A stretch of DNA of 64,000 nt. Origin: an uncultured Clostridia bacterium. GTDB lineage: Bacteria; Bacillota; Clostridia; Christensenellales; Pumilibacteraceae. The DNA is taken from NCBI GenBank assembly GCA_947175335.1, contig CAMWMF010000006.1, positions 24,442-88,441 on the forward strand. Direction: 5' to 3'. Shown here piece by piece: positions 42,886 through 50,438 of the stretch. Both the position numbers and the translations under genes were made by a program. The notes under the pieces are model-generated. The model did no database searches, was not told the origin of the DNA, and saw only the letters and a program-made list of their open reading frames with translations. Position 1 is the stretch's first letter; the number at the start of each line of letters is the position of its first letter.

Positions 42886-44339
42886 AAAATGTTCTAAGCG
42901 CGGCGCAGGTACGCGCGGCGGAGGAAAAGGCAAAACAAAACGGCGTAGGCGAAACGTTTTTGCGCTTTTCGGCTTCGCTTGCCGTGGCGGATATAATTGC
43001 AGAGCATGTAAAAGGTAAAACGGAAAATTCCATTGCGGTGTTTTGCGGCAGCGGCGGCAACGGCTGCGACGGCTTGCTTGCCGCGTTAAGGCTGCGCACA
43101 ATAGGTCACAACGTAACGGCGTACACCGTTTTCGATATATCTAAGTACAACGCCGAGACTTTGGCGTACGTAAAAAGCGGCGGCTTAAAGGTCGAGCCCG
43201 CAAGCAGCTACGACGGCAATGCAAATATTATAGCGGACGCTATTTTCGGCATAGGACTGAACAAGCCGATTACGGGCGAGGTTGCCGAGCTTATAAACAA
43301 GCTTAACGGGCAGACAAGCGCATTTAAAATCGCTTTGGACGTGCCGTCGGGGCTTAATTGCGACAGCGGCGAGGTTATGGGCGTTTGCTTCAATGCTGAC
43401 GAAACGGTAACCTTTTCGTGCTACAAGCCCGGTATGTTGTTCGGCAACGGCAGGAACATGTGCGGTAAGATTATAGTAAAAGACGTGTTTGTCACCGAGT
43501 CGGATATGCACGTATACGAGGACGGCGATTTTCCCGCATATGTAAGGGAAAACACCGCGCACAAGGGCACGGCGGGCAAGGTGTATATCATAGGCGGTTG
43601 CGGGTCTATGGTGGGCGCGCCCATTATGGCTGGCGCGGCGGCGCACACCGCGTACCTTAACGGCGCGGGCACGGTCACCGTGTGCGTTCCGAGCGTTCAC
43701 CGCGCGGCTATGTCGGCGCGTGCCACTATGTCTATTATGAAGTTTATGCCCGACACGCCCGACGGATTTATCAAGTTTGACAAAAAGGAATTGGACGATA
43801 TAGTTCGAAATGCCTCGGCTATTTGTATAGGCATGGGCATGGGTGCCAATCCCGAATTGCGCGATATCGTCAAGTACGTTTGCGACAACTACGACAAGGC
43901 GGTGGTTATCGACGCCGACGCCATAAACGCAATCAAGGGTAATTACGACTTTATCAAGTCGGCAAAGGCTAAGGTCATACTCACGCCGCACGTGGGCGAG
44001 TTCAAACGGCTTACGGGTTTGGAAGCTACGGTGGAAAACGCCAAGGCTGTTGCCACACAGCTTAATGCCGTGCTTGTGCTTAAATCTGCAACTACTATCA
44101 TTACCGACGGAAAGGAAGTGCGGCTTAATATTGCCGGTACGCCGGCAATGGCAAAGGGCGGTATGGGCGATATGCTTAGCGGTTGCATAACTGCGCTTAC
44201 TTGCGCTTACAGCCCGATCGACGCGGCTACGGTTGCGTGCTACCGCAACGGTTTGGGCGCAGAGCGCGCAGTCAGCTCGTACGCGCAAATGATGCTTACG
44301 GCAAGCGACGTTCTTAACTTTGCAGAGTATAAGGAATAA
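42882..44339 (+). CDS. nnr: Bifunctional NAD(P)H-hydrate epimerase/dehydratase
   Basis: The 485-residue protein repairs hydrated NAD(P)H. The N-terminal YjeF domain (about 1-205) has the epimerase nucleotide motif FCGSGGNGCDGL and the substrate segment ALDVPSGLNCDSG. The C-terminal ribokinase-like domain (about 220-485) has VIDADAINAI, LTPHVGEFKRL and the ADP-dependent dehydratase signature AGTPAMAKGGMGDMLSG. Both halves look intact. It overlaps acpS by 4 bases and ends the recX-P1-acpS-nnr run; no clear terminator follows. Confidence 0.96.
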   Translation: MKNVLSAAQVRAAEEKAKQNGVGETFLRFSASLAVADIIAEHVKGKTENSIAVFCGSGGNGCDGLLAALRLRTIGHNVTAYTVFDISKYNAETLAYVKSGGLKVEPASSYDGNANIIADAIFGIGLNKPITGEVAELINKLNGQTSAFKIALDVPSGLNCDSGEVMGVCFNADETVTFSCYKPGMLFGNGRNMCGKIIVKDVFVTESDMHVYEDGDFPAYVRENTAHKGTAGKVYIIGGCGSMVGAPIMAGAAAHTAYLNGAGTVTVCVPSVHRAAMSARATMSIMKFMPDTPDGFIKFDKKELDDIVRNASAICIGMGMGANPELRDIVKYVCDNYDKAVVIDADAINAIKGNYDFIKSAKAKVILTPHVGEFKRLTGLEATVENAKAVATQLNAVLVLKSATTIITDGKEVRLNIAGTPAMAKGGMGDMLSGCITALTCAYSPIDAATVACYRNGLGAERAVSSYAQMMLTASDVLNFAEYKE

Positions 44340-44429
44340 AATACAATTTATATTTGGTAAGTCTTGCAATTAGCGTAAAATTATGATATATTAATAATAC
44401 GGTTGCAAATTAGTTTTGGGGAGTACATA

Positions 44430-46034
44430 ATGGTATCGGAAAATTGCAAAAAGTGCGGAGCGCGTTTGGACAAGGGTTTTTATCTCTGCCCGAATTGCGG
44501 TGCAAAAAGACCGGACGAGGAATTGTTGAGCAGTCCTAATATGGCGTATAACGCAGACGATTCTGACGCAGCCCGTCGGTTTTATAACGGTATTTTAAAG
44601 CGCGACCGCAAAAACGCCCAAGCTTATTGGGGATTGTTTTTGCTGGATATGGGCGCGAAAGACGGTATTTTAAACAAAGGGCCGATGAAGTTTTGCGTTT
44701 CCGCCGATAGCTATTTGGTTATGAATTTGACCGAAGAGCTTTATACGAGTATTGTTTTGAACCCCAACTATTTGCGGGCCGCGAGCCTTGCCGACGGTGA
44801 GCTTAAAAGGAACATCAACGAGTTTTCGGAATGGCTGGAAGAACGCCACGGCGAGCTGGAAAAGGAACGTACCGACCCCAAATTCAAAGCGCGAACAGAT
44901 GGATTAAGGGATTATTTCGCGCCGTCATCCGTAACTAAGGATGAAGCAAAACACGATGTCGAAGATGACCCTAAATCGGATATACCGACTATGGGTTTAG
45001 ACATGGGCGCATTGTTTCTTCAATATTTAAAGGATACCGGACAGTCCGACGAGAGCTCTTACGATCAAGTAGCGCCGCCTACGCCCACGCCGGCGCCCGA
45101 AAAAGAAAGTGCGTCGTTCGACCCTTACGCCGCGGCTTACGAAACGCATAAAAAATCATCTAATGCCAAATCGAACGGGGCAAAAACAACGCCCAAAAAG
45201 ACGACGCCGCCCGTAAAACCCAAAAGCGGCACGAAATCAAAGACGACGGCAAAATCTACTTCGTCCGCCTCACGAAAACCGGTAATTTTTGCCGGCGACA
45301 TAGTGCTAACGGTTGTATGCTGTATTCCGATTATTCTCGAATTGCTGTTGGTTTTGCTTATCCCGCATATAAGCTTTCTTGCCAAAATCGACGGCGTGGC
45401 AAAGTGGGGATGGAACGCTCTGTCCGTGCCGATGAAGGTATCGTTTATAAGCGTAATCGTCTGTGGATTTTTGGTGCAGACGCTCGGGCTTTTGGACAAG
45501 CTTAACAAGCCGCTCGGCGCGGTTACGCAGATTGTAACGTTTGGGTTGTTTGTGCTGGCCGTCTTTGCCGCGCATAATAACGTCGCGTCGGCATATACGC
45601 AGTGGGGTATGGCGATAATGGTGCCTGTATCGCTGCTTGTAACTACGTTCAGGTACGTTACGTACGACGGCTTCGGTTTCCTCGACGACTTTAACTTTTG
45701 GTTCTATTTGCCCATTGCGTTGGAGATTGCCGAATATCTGTTGTTCTTTTTGATATTCCCGCTTATGTTCGGCGTGTCGGCGTCGCTTTGGACGTTTATC
45801 GCGCTCACCGTCACCACGATAGCAGCAATAGCCGTTTCGTCGTTTTGGGAGGATTTCCGTTGGGCGGCGATGGGTATAAACCTTGCCGTTACAGTGCTGC
45901 TGTGCGTTATATTCTGGCTTGGCAGGCTGTGGAATAGCGAATGGCTGTGGAACGGCGGCATTATTACCGTGGTTATACTCGCAATCGGCGGCTCGTGGTT
46001 TATTCATTGGTTCATACACAGAAACGACCCGTGA
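44430..46034 (+). CDS. Zinc-ribbon membrane protein with Lys/Thr/Pro-rich linker
   Basis: The 534-residue protein starts with a four-Cys zinc ribbon (CKKCGARL...YLCPNCGAKR), then a helical TPR-like region (residues 40-160, RRFYNGILKRDRKNAQAYWGL). A long low-complexity linker (170-290) is Pro-, Lys- and Thr-rich. About eight membrane helices follow (295-530), ending in a His/Trp-rich WFIHWFIHRND. This cytosolic zinc-ribbon-helical-repeat-membrane layout occurs in uncharacterised clostridial proteins. GGGGAG lies 7 bases before the chosen ATG. It is monocistronic by appearance. Function unknown. Confidence 0.75.
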   Translation: MVSENCKKCGARLDKGFYLCPNCGAKRPDEELLSSPNMAYNADDSDAARRFYNGILKRDRKNAQAYWGLFLLDMGAKDGILNKGPMKFCVSADSYLVMNLTEELYTSIVLNPNYLRAASLADGELKRNINEFSEWLEERHGELEKERTDPKFKARTDGLRDYFAPSSVTKDEAKHDVEDDPKSDIPTMGLDMGALFLQYLKDTGQSDESSYDQVAPPTPTPAPEKESASFDPYAAAYETHKKSSNAKSNGAKTTPKKTTPPVKPKSGTKSKTTAKSTSSASRKPVIFAGDIVLTVVCCIPIILELLLVLLIPHISFLAKIDGVAKWGWNALSVPMKVSFISVIVCGFLVQTLGLLDKLNKPLGAVTQIVTFGLFVLAVFAAHNNVASAYTQWGMAIMVPVSLLVTTFRYVTYDGFGFLDDFNFWFYLPIALEIAEYLLFFLIFPLMFGVSASLWTFIALTVTTIAAIAVSSFWEDFRWAAMGINLAVTVLLCVIFWLGRLWNSEWLWNGGIITVVILAIGGSWFIHWFIHRNDP

Positions 46035-46099
46035 TAGATAGCGCAAAAAATTTGTATACGCTAAAAATACTCGACAGTTACGGTGTATTTCTTATGGAT

Positions 46100-46128
46100 A
46101 AAAAGCAAGGAATAAGGTCTTTGCTTTT
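46100..46128 (+). terminator. Possible weak terminator overlapping the next promoter
   Basis: Stem AAAAGCAA / TTGCTTTT with a 13-base loop and ATTATTTA after it. Its 3' arm is also the -35 box of the next promoter. Confidence 0.4.
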
Positions 46129-46149
46129 ATTATTTAGTTTTGATATAAT
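46121..46149 (+). promoter_or_regulatory. Promoter of the C15-like gene with about 100-base leader
   Basis: TTGCTT (46121-46126), 17-base spacer, TATAAT (46144-46149). The leader to 46252 has a small hairpin (AATCGCTTGCGATT) and ends in TAGGAGGT. I recognise no riboswitch in it. Confidence 0.72.
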
Positions 46150-46252
46150 GATTGTACGCTACGAAGCAATCGCTTGCGATTATAAACAATAATTTATTCT
46201 TTCAAGTAGATCCCGCGTTACGATGCCATTTCGGTACTTAGGAGGTAAATAA

Positions 46253-46690
46253 ATGTCAATTTTATATGTTGCTTTTAAGGGTAACGGCAATTCAGCTAAT
46301 AAAATCGTCAACGGTCTTGTCGGTAATAAATTGTTTTTAACAAATTCGTATGAGGGATTAAAGACAGATATTGAGAATATCCGTGATACATATGATTTGG
46401 TCTATATGTTTGGACTGGATAAAAAGCTAAAAGGGACTATAAGAATAGATTGTATTGCCCAAAAAGACAAAATGCGTTTATATTCAAGCGTGGATTTTGA
46501 TTCAATTGTTATGAAATTGAATCAAGTTGGAATTATTACTAATACAAGCAATACGCCAACCCAATCTTTATGCAATGAAGCCTATTGGTATATGTTAAGA
46601 AAATACAATTGTCATGTGATTTTCTTCCATGTGCCTTCCATAAAGTATATTACAGAAGATTTTATCGAAAAAGTGAGAGCCGCATTATAA
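46253..46690 (+). CDS. Small pyroglutamyl-peptidase-like (C15-like) protein, AT-rich gene
   Basis: The protein has 145 residues, against about 210 for peptidase C15. The second half follows C15 order: DLVYMFGLDKKLKGTIRIDCIAQ, then SLCNEAYWYML with Cys107 in the nucleophile position, then VIFFHVPS with His126. The family Glu is an Asp here (Asp66), and the N-terminal third is shortened. It could be a minimal peptidase or an inactive relative. The resemblance is by eye and moderate. The gene is more AT-rich than its neighbours, has its own promoter, a TAGGAGGT ribosome site and a strong terminator, and looks like a transferred cassette. Confidence 0.55.
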   Translation: MSILYVAFKGNGNSANKIVNGLVGNKLFLTNSYEGLKTDIENIRDTYDLVYMFGLDKKLKGTIRIDCIAQKDKMRLYSSVDFDSIVMKLNQVGIITNTSNTPTQSLCNEAYWYMLRKYNCHVIFFHVPSIKYITEDFIEKVRAAL

Positions 46691-46715
46691 ATTTCAATTT
46701 ATCGTTCTAACATGA

Positions 46716-46764
46716 ACAAATATAGCCCACTAACTTCGTAAACGAAGTTAGTGGGCCTATTTGT
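46716..46764. terminator. Long bidirectional terminator
   Basis: Stem of about 22 bp (ACAAATATAGCCCACTAACT... with its complement) around a 4-base loop, with one small bulge. It separates the C15-like gene from the convergent mazF-like gene. Confidence 0.88.
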
Positions 46765-46782
46765 TTGTCCAAATAAGTAAAT

Positions 46783-47130
46783 CTATACAAATCCAAGCGA
46801 TATAAGCGTGGCGCGCTCTATTTTGCGCATAGCGGGCAAATCAAGCTCGCCGACACGCGCCTTTAATCGACGTTTGTCTAGCGTGCGTAACTGTTCGAGC
46901 AATACAACCGAATCCTTTGCCAGTCCGAACTGTCCTGCGTGAAGCTCCACGTGCGTGGGCAGCTTGGCTTTTGTAATTCGGCTTGTCACGGCGCATACTA
47001 TAACGGTGGGCGAGTAGCGGTTGCCGACGTCGTTTTGGATAATGAGCACCGGGCGCACTCCGCCTTGTTCGGAGCCGATGACCGGACTCAAATCCGCATA
47101 ATATATTTCTCCGCGCTTGTACGCCACCAC
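46783..47130 (-). CDS. MazF/PemK-family toxin endoribonuclease
   Basis: This 115-residue protein is of the usual MazF size. It starts [31 protein letters not shown], with the conserved Arg and Pro of the catalytic region, and continues [21 protein letters not shown] and [17 protein letters not shown]. Such toxins cut mRNA at short sequences. The start is taken as GTG at 47130 with AAAGGAG 9 bases upstream; the longer open frame would overlap the antitoxin gene. It lies 20 bases after the antitoxin gene on the same strand, the classic toxin-antitoxin order. Confidence 0.9.
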   Translation of the reverse strand: MVAYKRGEIYYADLSPVIGSEQGGVRPVLIIQNDVGNRYSPTVIVCAVTSRITKAKLPTHVELHAGQFGLAKDSVVLLEQLRTLDKRRLKARVGELDLPAMRKIERATLISLGFV

Positions 47131-47150
47131 AGCCGACTTCTCCTTTGTTA

Positions 47151-47354
47151 CTACAAGTTTGCCCAGTCCAGATTGATGTCCTTGCACTGTTCGGTGCCGG
47201 ACTGCCAAAGCTCGTTCTGTTCCATGATATGCGCGTCGATAACGTAACGTTTCAACAATTCCGCGATTAATGCGGAAACAGTCATATTACGCGCCAAAGC
47301 GTTGCTGTTAAGTAAATCGTTCAATTCGTCGTCCACCTCGATGATATACTGCAT
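47151..47354 (-). CDS. Antitoxin of the MazEF-type pair (ribbon-helix-helix-like)
   Basis: This 67-residue protein is directly upstream of the MazF-like gene. The N-terminal half ([38 protein letters not shown]) fits a ribbon-helix-helix DNA-binding domain. The acidic C-terminal tail (DINLDWANL) fits a disordered toxin-binding segment. It should repress the operon and neutralise the toxin, as in the chromosomal EndoAI/EndoA system of Bacillus, though the sequence similarity to that antitoxin is only general. Ribosome site is AACGAGGAA before the ATG. Confidence 0.8.
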   Translation of the reverse strand: MQYIIEVDDELNDLLNSNALARNMTVSALIAELLKRYVIDAHIMEQNELWQSGTEQCKDINLDWANL

Positions 47355-47460
47355 AAATTTTTTCCTCGTTAGTGATAAATATACCCTTAGTTTGCATTAA
47401 ACAAAAAAAGTTATGTACAAATTCCGTCGTTTTTCGACAAAACGTAATTATCGGCACAAA

Positions 47461-47491
47461 AAAATAGGCGAGCGGTTAAGCTTGCCTATTT
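47461..47491 (-). terminator. Terminator of the 47512-47949 gene
   Basis: Stem AAATAGGC / GCCTATTT with an inner AGC/GCT pairing. On the minus strand it is followed by a T run. Confidence 0.75.
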
Positions 47492-47511
47492 ATTACGTAT
47501 CGGTTTTATTA

Positions 47512-47949
47512 TTATTCGGCCTTTGCCGCTATGCCGCAGTACACGGGCGGGGAGACCATGGGAACGCCGTTGGACGCAAGAGTGAGCTGCGAAATGATGA
47601 GCGACATGGACGAGAACACATTGCCGCAAAGCATGTTAAAGTCGTTTGCGGTAAGCGTGCGAAGCAGCTCGCGGAAGTCTACGTCTTGTCCGACGTATTC
47701 GTCGTTAAGAGCGCGACGAACGGTATACACAGCGGTGATTTCAAATACGCCTTCCGGCTCGAAATCCATTCTGCGCACAACCTCGAATTCTACGTTTGCG
47801 CCGTCTTGTTTTTGGAAAAACACTTCGTCCTGCGTTCTGCCGCGGTAATTTACCTGTGGACGGATTTGCAGTCTGTCAAACGTAGCGCGGCGCAAGGTCG
47901 TTTGCATACCGCTGTCTTTAAAGAGCTTGGATATTTCTATTTTCTCCAT
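47512..47949 (-). CDS. Conserved-looking 145-residue protein, possibly SecB-like
   Basis: The soluble protein has long beta strands: DEVFFQKQDGANVEFEVVRRMDF and GVFEITAVYTVRRAL, then a helix region (FNMLCGNVFSSMSLIISQLTLASNGVPMVSPPVY). This order of strands followed by a helix and a closing VPMVSPP motif resembles SecB-like chaperone folds, where a similar segment follows the sheet. The similarity is too faint to name the gene. The start has GGAGGAAAAT upstream and the gene has a terminator, so it is transcribed alone. Confidence 0.55.
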   Translation of the reverse strand: MEKIEISKLFKDSGMQTTLRRATFDRLQIRPQVNYRGRTQDEVFFQKQDGANVEFEVVRRMDFEPEGVFEITAVYTVRRALNDEYVGQDVDFRELLRTLTANDFNMLCGNVFSSMSLIISQLTLASNGVPMVSPPVYCGIAAKAE

Positions 47950-48013
47950 ATTTTCCTCCGAAAAATTTTAGCTTTCGTCTATTATATATCATTCATGTCA
48001 AAATGTCAATAAG

Positions 48014-48052
48014 AAATTCGGAATTCGGAATTATGAATTCGGAATTATGAAT
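48014..48052 (-). repeat. AATTCCG dispersed repeat, copy 6
   Basis: AAATTCGGAATTCGGAATTA followed by two more GAATTCGGAATTATGAAT units. It lies between the SecB-like gene and the pfkB promoter. Confidence 0.8.
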
Positions 48053-48056
48053 AAGG

Positions 48057-48087
48057 TTGAGACTCTTCGCTACGCTCAGAGTGACAA
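48057..48087. repeat. CTTCGCTACGCTCAGAGTGAC repeat unit
   Basis: TTGAGACTCTTCGCTACGCT followed by CAGAGTGACAA. It is a short palindrome-containing unit that I remember as a widespread extragenic repeat in gut bacteria; here it directly follows the AATTCCG repeat. Confidence 0.55.
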
Positions 48088-48107
48088 AAAATGGTCTAAT
48101 ATTACTA

Positions 48108-48136
48108 TTGACAAAAATGTTTAAAAAGTTTATAAT
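48108..48136 (+). promoter_or_regulatory. Promoter of the pfkB-dinB pair
   Basis: Consensus TTGACA (48108-48113), 17-base spacer, consensus TATAAT (48131-48136). Confidence 0.9.
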
Positions 48137-48172
48137 ACTTATTAATCGTAAACGCATAAAAGAGGTGTGCCA

Positions 48173-49087
48173 ATGAAGTATTTTATATCGGGGCTTGTCA
48201 ACGTAGAAACCAATTTACGTATACGCTCCTTTCCCGTTGCCTACTATCCGATAGACTATCCGTTTTTCGGCATAGACTCGTCCATCTCGGGCGTGGGCTA
48301 CAATATTTCCATGGCCGCCAAAACGCTGGGTGACGAGATTACGCTTTCCACGCTAATAGGCAAGGACAACGAGGCGGACAGAATTAGGCACAAGCTGGAC
48401 GAGAGCGGAATATCCCGCGAGTACGTTTTTGAAATGCTGGACTGCACGCCTGTGTCAATTATTCTTTACGAGCCCGGTGACGGCGGCAGGCGCCAAATAT
48501 ACTGCGATCTTAAAAACATTCAGGACATGAGCATCGACGCGGCGCGCGTGGAAAGCGCCATAAACGCCGCCGACCTTTGCGTGCTGTGCAACACCAACTT
48601 TAACAGACTGTTATTGCCTATGGCCAAAGCCGCGGGCAAAACCATTGCAACCGACGTGCACGTAATCAGCAACATTTACGACCCGTTCAACCGCGACTTT
48701 ATGGAGTATGCAGACATACTGTTTTTGAGCGACGAGGATTTGCCCGTTCGCCCCGAACAGTTTTTGTTCGATTTGAAAAACGCATACAACGCAAAGATAA
48801 TAGCAATCGGCTTGGGTGGCGACGGCGTTATATTTTACGAGCGCGCGACAGATACTATAACAAGATTGCCGGCATGCCAAATCGGCGGGGTGGCAAATAC
48901 CGTCGGCGCCGGCGACGCGCTGTTTACGGCGTTCAACCATTATTACCTTAACGGTTGCTCGGCGACGGAGGCAATGAAGCGCGCGGAAATATTTGCCGCG
49001 CTCAAAATCCGCCACGCGGGCGGCGGCGCGGGATTCCCGACCGAACAGCAGGTTCAAGATATATATACCAACTACGAGTTTAAATGA
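48173..49087 (+). CDS. PfkB-family carbohydrate kinase
   Basis: The 304-residue protein is a ribokinase-fold sugar or nucleoside kinase. The N-terminal substrate region is SGVGYNISMAAKTLGDEITLSTLIGKDNEA and the C-terminal signature is NTVGAGDALFTAF, with the catalytic Asp in GAGD. The substrate is not clear; the closest impressions are ribokinase- or adenosine-kinase-like. The start is ATG at 48173, with AGAGGTG 5 bases upstream; an in-frame GTG lies inside that ribosome site. A consensus promoter drives it, and the stop overlaps the dinB start by 4 bases. Confidence 0.88.
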   Translation: MKYFISGLVNVETNLRIRSFPVAYYPIDYPFFGIDSSISGVGYNISMAAKTLGDEITLSTLIGKDNEADRIRHKLDESGISREYVFEMLDCTPVSIILYEPGDGGRRQIYCDLKNIQDMSIDAARVESAINAADLCVLCNTNFNRLLLPMAKAAGKTIATDVHVISNIYDPFNRDFMEYADILFLSDEDLPVRPEQFLFDLKNAYNAKIIAIGLGGDGVIFYERATDTITRLPACQIGGVANTVGAGDALFTAFNHYYLNGCSATEAMKRAEIFAALKIRHAGGGAGFPTEQQVQDIYTNYEFK

Positions 49088-50313
49088 GCGACAGAGTAAT
49101 ACTGCATTGCGATTTGAATAATTTTTATGCATCGGCGGAATGTGTTTCTCACCCTGAGTGGAAAGACGTTCCGCTTGCTGTTTGCGGCGATCCCAACAAG
49201 CGGCACGGTGTGGTATTGGCAAAAAACGAGCTTGCCAAAAAAGCGGGGATAAGGACGGGTGACGTTATTTGGCAAGCCAAACAGAAGGCGCCAAATCTTA
49301 TGGTCGTGCCTCCACACTTCGAGCTGTACATGAAGTACTCCAAGCAGATGTTCAAGCTGTACAACGACTATACCGACATGGTGGAACCGTTCGGCGCGGA
49401 CGAGTGCTGGCTGGACGTTACGGGTTCGCAAAAGATTTTCGGCGACGGCAGGCAAATAGCCGACCTTATACGCGAGCGCGTAAAAAAGGACAGCGGGCTC
49501 ACTTGCTCGGTGGGTGTCAGCTTTAACAAGGTTTTTGCCAAGCTCGGCTCTGACTTGAAAAAGCCCGATGCTACCACCGTGATAGACCGCGCCAACTTTA
49601 AGCGGCTTATTTGGCGACTTAACGCGAGCGAAATGCTTATGATAGGGCGGCGCACGAACGAGCATTTGCAAAAGCTGAATATAACTACGATAGGCGATTT
49701 GGCAAACGCCGATTCGGCAGTGCTGAAAAGTCATTTCGGCATAAACGGACTTAAAATGAAAGCGTACGCCAACGGCGAAGACACCGAGCCCGTGCGCGAG
49801 GCTATTTATTCCCGCGACGTCAAGTCGATAGGCCACGGCATGACTGCGATACGCGATATAGAAACGATAGAGGACGCGCGCGATATGATTTACTACCTGA
49901 GCGAAAAGGTGGGGGCGCGTATGCGCAAGGCGGGCTACCGCGGCACGCTCGTGTCTGTTGGCATGCGGGATAGTGCGCTGTACTCCATATCCCGCCAGCG
50001 CGTAATGCCTGTACCTACGTATTCGTCTACCGAAATAGCCGAGAACGCGTTAAAGGTGTTTAGCGACAACTGGAACGGCGACCCTATGCGCACTATAACC
50101 GTAGCTGTGTCCAAGCTCGTCACGGACGACGCGCCCAAGCAACTGTCCTTTTTCGACGACGGTACGCGCAACGACAAGCTGGAAAAGCTGGATGAAACGT
50201 TGGACAAAATAACGCACAAGTACGGTAGCGTCGTTCACCGCGCGTCGCTTATAGGTAAGGATTTTATTTACGACAAAACCGACGCCGAGGACTTTTTGCC
50301 GTTTCAAAGATAA
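49084..50313 (+). CDS. dinB: Y-family DNA polymerase IV
   Basis: The 409-residue translesion polymerase has the catalytic acids in HCDLNNFYASAE (Asp near 10) and ADECWLDVTG (Asp-Glu near 107). KKPDATTVI and the little-finger domain are complete, with a C-terminal PKQLSFFDD that resembles a beta-clamp-binding QLSLF motif. The ATG overlaps the pfkB stop (ATGA), so expression depends on the pfkB promoter. No LexA-like site is visible at that promoter. A terminator follows. Confidence 0.93.
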   Translation: MSDRVILHCDLNNFYASAECVSHPEWKDVPLAVCGDPNKRHGVVLAKNELAKKAGIRTGDVIWQAKQKAPNLMVVPPHFELYMKYSKQMFKLYNDYTDMVEPFGADECWLDVTGSQKIFGDGRQIADLIRERVKKDSGLTCSVGVSFNKVFAKLGSDLKKPDATTVIDRANFKRLIWRLNASEMLMIGRRTNEHLQKLNITTIGDLANADSAVLKSHFGINGLKMKAYANGEDTEPVREAIYSRDVKSIGHGMTAIRDIETIEDARDMIYYLSEKVGARMRKAGYRGTLVSVGMRDSALYSISRQRVMPVPTYSSTEIAENALKVFSDNWNGDPMRTITVAVSKLVTDDAPKQLSFFDDGTRNDKLEKLDETLDKITHKYGSVVHRASLIGKDFIYDKTDAEDFLPFQR

Positions 50314-50339
50314 TCGGGAATTAATAATTAGGAATTATG

Positions 50340-50368
50340 AAAGTCGTCGTAGATTGGGCGACTTTTTA
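50340..50368 (+). terminator. Terminator after dinB
   Basis: Stem AAAGTCG / CGACTTT with a 12-base loop and TTTATTT after it. Confidence 0.75.
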
Positions 50369-50379
50369 TTTGACTTTTT

Positions 50380-50408
50380 TTGACATTTATAAAATAAAGT
50401 GCTAAAAT
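50380..50408 (+). promoter_or_regulatory. Promoter of the 677-residue lipoprotein gene
   Basis: TTGACA (50380-50385), 17-base spacer, TAAAAT (50403-50408), followed by a GGGAGG ribosome site at about 50430. Confidence 0.85.
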
Positions 50409-50438
50409 ATGGTTGAAGGATAACTTTCGGGAGGTCGT

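Noticed and set aside
46783..47208. Longer MazF-like protein of 141 residues
   Set aside because: The extension overlaps the antitoxin gene; GTG at 47130 has AAAGGAG upstream and gives the usual MazF length.
47413..48012. A 199-residue plus-strand open frame
   Set aside because: It is antisense to the 145-residue minus-strand gene, which has GGAGG and a terminator in the right place.
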